A stretch of DNA of 51,857 nt, from contig JAKOVR010000112.1 of NCBI GenBank assembly GCA_029782025.1, positions 1 through 51,857 of the forward strand, read 5' to 3'. This DNA is from Actinomycetes bacterium. Its GTDB lineage: Bacteria > Actinomycetota > Acidimicrobiia > Acidimicrobiales > Acidimicrobilacustridaceae. The position numbers and the translations under genes were made by a program. The notes beneath the pieces are model-generated. The model was given only the letters and a program-made list of their open reading frames with translations, searched no databases and was not told where the DNA came from. Shown here piece by piece: positions 50,623-51,857 of the stretch; position 1 is the first letter of the stretch, and each line of letters opens with the position of its first letter.

Positions 50623-50626
<4 letters not shown>
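49886..50626 (+). CDS. livG: LivG-type ABC ATPase
   Basis: 246 aa. Walker A GPNGAGKTT (36-44), Walker B VLLLDEP, and the H-loop VEHD are present. RTFQRLELFGSLTAYENL is typical of LivG. The ABC signature is altered: TTGQARLVEL where LSGGQ or LSYGQ is usual, losing the conserved Ser. It powers the importer together with LivF. It begins inside the end of the permease gene (14-nt overlap) and overlaps the next start by four bases (ATGA). Confidence 0.95.
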
Positions 50627-51339
<713 letters not shown>

Positions 51340-51365
51340 CCAATCGAGTGAGCCCAAGGGGAGTC

Positions 51366-51815
51366 GTGGAGACGAACTACAGCAACCAGACGCCGAGCGC
51401 GAGCCAGCGAGCCATCGAGTTCCGCGACGAGATCGCCGGCATGCAGATCAGCGCGCCCGTCGACGCCGACGAGCGCCGGTTCCTCGTGGCCGGCATGGCC
51501 CTCGTCGGCATCGGGATCGTCCTGATCCTCGCCGGCTACTGGGGGGCGTCGGGCACGCCGATCCCGGCCAAGCAGACGCCCTACCTGATCTCGGGCGGCC
51601 TCCTCGGGCTCGCCGTGGTGGTGGCCGGTGCGGCGCTGTTCGTCCGCTACTCGCTGTCCCGCTACCTCCGGTTCTGGCTGGTGCGCTCCATCTACGAGCA
51701 GCGGACCCAGACCGACCGCGAGGTCGAGGTGCTCGAGCGCTTGGAGGCATTGCTCCACGCCGCCGTCCGCACCCGGTCCCAGACCCCGCCGTCGCAGGGC
51801 CCCAACCAGTTCTGA
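51366..51815 (+). CDS. Small two-helix membrane protein, function unknown
   Basis: 149 aa. A polar N-terminus (about 35 residues) is followed by two membrane helices (FLVAGMALVGIGIVLILAGYW, written as FLVAGMALVG and IGIVLILAGYW, and YLISGGLLGLAVVVAGAAL), then a charged helical tail (RSIYEQRTQTDREVEVLERLEALL) that could form a coiled coil. GTG 51366 has AAGGGGAG just upstream; an in-frame GTG at 51348 is the alternative. It follows LivF by 26 nt and may be co-transcribed, but a transport role is not shown. Confidence 0.7.
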   Translation: METNYSNQTPSASQRAIEFRDEIAGMQISAPVDADERRFLVAGMALVGIGIVLILAGYWGASGTPIPAKQTPYLISGGLLGLAVVVAGAALFVRYSLSRYLRFWLVRSIYEQRTQTDREVEVLERLEALLHAAVRTRSQTPPSQGPNQF

Positions 51816-51823
51816 TCCCCGAT

Positions 51824-51857
51824 CCCGTGGGTGAGAAATTTTAGGGAACGCGCAAAA
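51824..51857. repeat. Left half of a diverged intergenic palindrome, cut by the window end
   Basis: CCCGTGGGTGAGAAATTTT matches the left arm of copy D (CCCGTGGGTGCGAATTGTT) with changes. The TTTT at 51839-51842 faces AAAA at 51854-51857, so even the changed inner stem stays paired as far as it is visible. It begins 9 nt after the last gene. Confidence 0.6.

Overview
This is high-GC DNA with GTG and TTG starts, many four-base start/stop overlaps, and protein families typical of environmental Actinobacteria: luciferase-like (F420-type) oxidoreductases, many SDR enzymes, steroid-type CYP and FadD genes, a WS/DGAT acyltransferase and GT87/GT-C mannosyltransferases. The mix suggests a free-living actinobacterium, most likely of the class Acidimicrobiia (inference; no rRNA or housekeeping marker is present). 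I recognised 47 protein-coding genes covering nearly the whole window. I saw no tRNA, rRNA, CRISPR array, insertion sequence or phage gene. No gene-free stretch exceeds 300 bp; the longest are 35028-35302, 2221-2443, 4467-4679 and 41863-42059, and their contents are listed.

Layout. 0-6.5 kb: a class III adenylate cyclase, a secreted Ser/Thr-tailed protein, a thiolase, a Tat-exported protein and a large lipoprotein. 6.6-8.4 kb: two luciferase-like oxidoreductases behind a KstR-type operator. 8.5-12.4 kb: a membrane sulfatase-fold protein, an isochorismatase-like protein without its catalytic Cys, and a repeat lipoprotein. 12.5-17.9 kb: a tight catabolic operon (TetR, two luciferase-like enzymes, SDR, EthD, two SDRs). 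17.9-24.4 kb: two GT-C type membrane proteins, an alpha-beta barrel protein, a lipoprotein with a probable glycosidase-like fold, and a SpoU methyltransferase. 24.4-29.2 kb: an amidohydrolase/aldehyde dehydrogenase/alcohol dehydrogenase/cyclase operon. 29.2-35 kb: a cupin, small proteins, an acylphosphatase, an acyl-CoA ligase and a His-rich membrane protein. 35.3-41.9 kb: a steroid side-chain-like operon (ChsB1-like SDR, degenerate ThDP protein, GT87, FadD19-like ligase, WS/DGAT). 42-46.2 kb: an alpha/beta hydrolase, a zinc-ribbon protein, a CYP124/125-type P450 and an alpha-methylacyl-CoA racemase. 46.2-51.8 kb: a branched-chain-amino-acid-type ABC importer with fused permeases.

Three signals go beyond gene calling. 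(1) A family of about 50-bp near-perfect palindromes recurs between genes (1300, 8464, 21472, 33400, with partial copies at both window ends). The inner core GTGGGTGCGAA...TTCGCACCCAC is constant, while the outer stem differs in each copy but stays paired. (2) Five palindromes of the form CTGAC-N5-GTCAG (three exact, two with one mismatch) lie upstream of the TetR gene itself, the amidohydrolase operon, the acyl-CoA ligase, the ChsB1-like operon and the ABC importer, and look like one local TetR regulon. (3) Three sites matching the mycobacterial KstR operator TNNAACNNGTTNNA (two exact, one with one mismatch) precede the luciferase-like pair, the amidohydrolase operon and the P450/racemase pair. 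Together with the enzyme set this suggests catabolism of a branched-chain or sterol-like lipid: uptake, CoA activation, C26-type hydroxylation, epimerisation and beta-oxidation. Several promoters have a TANNNT box exactly 6 nt before the start codon, implying leaderless mRNAs.
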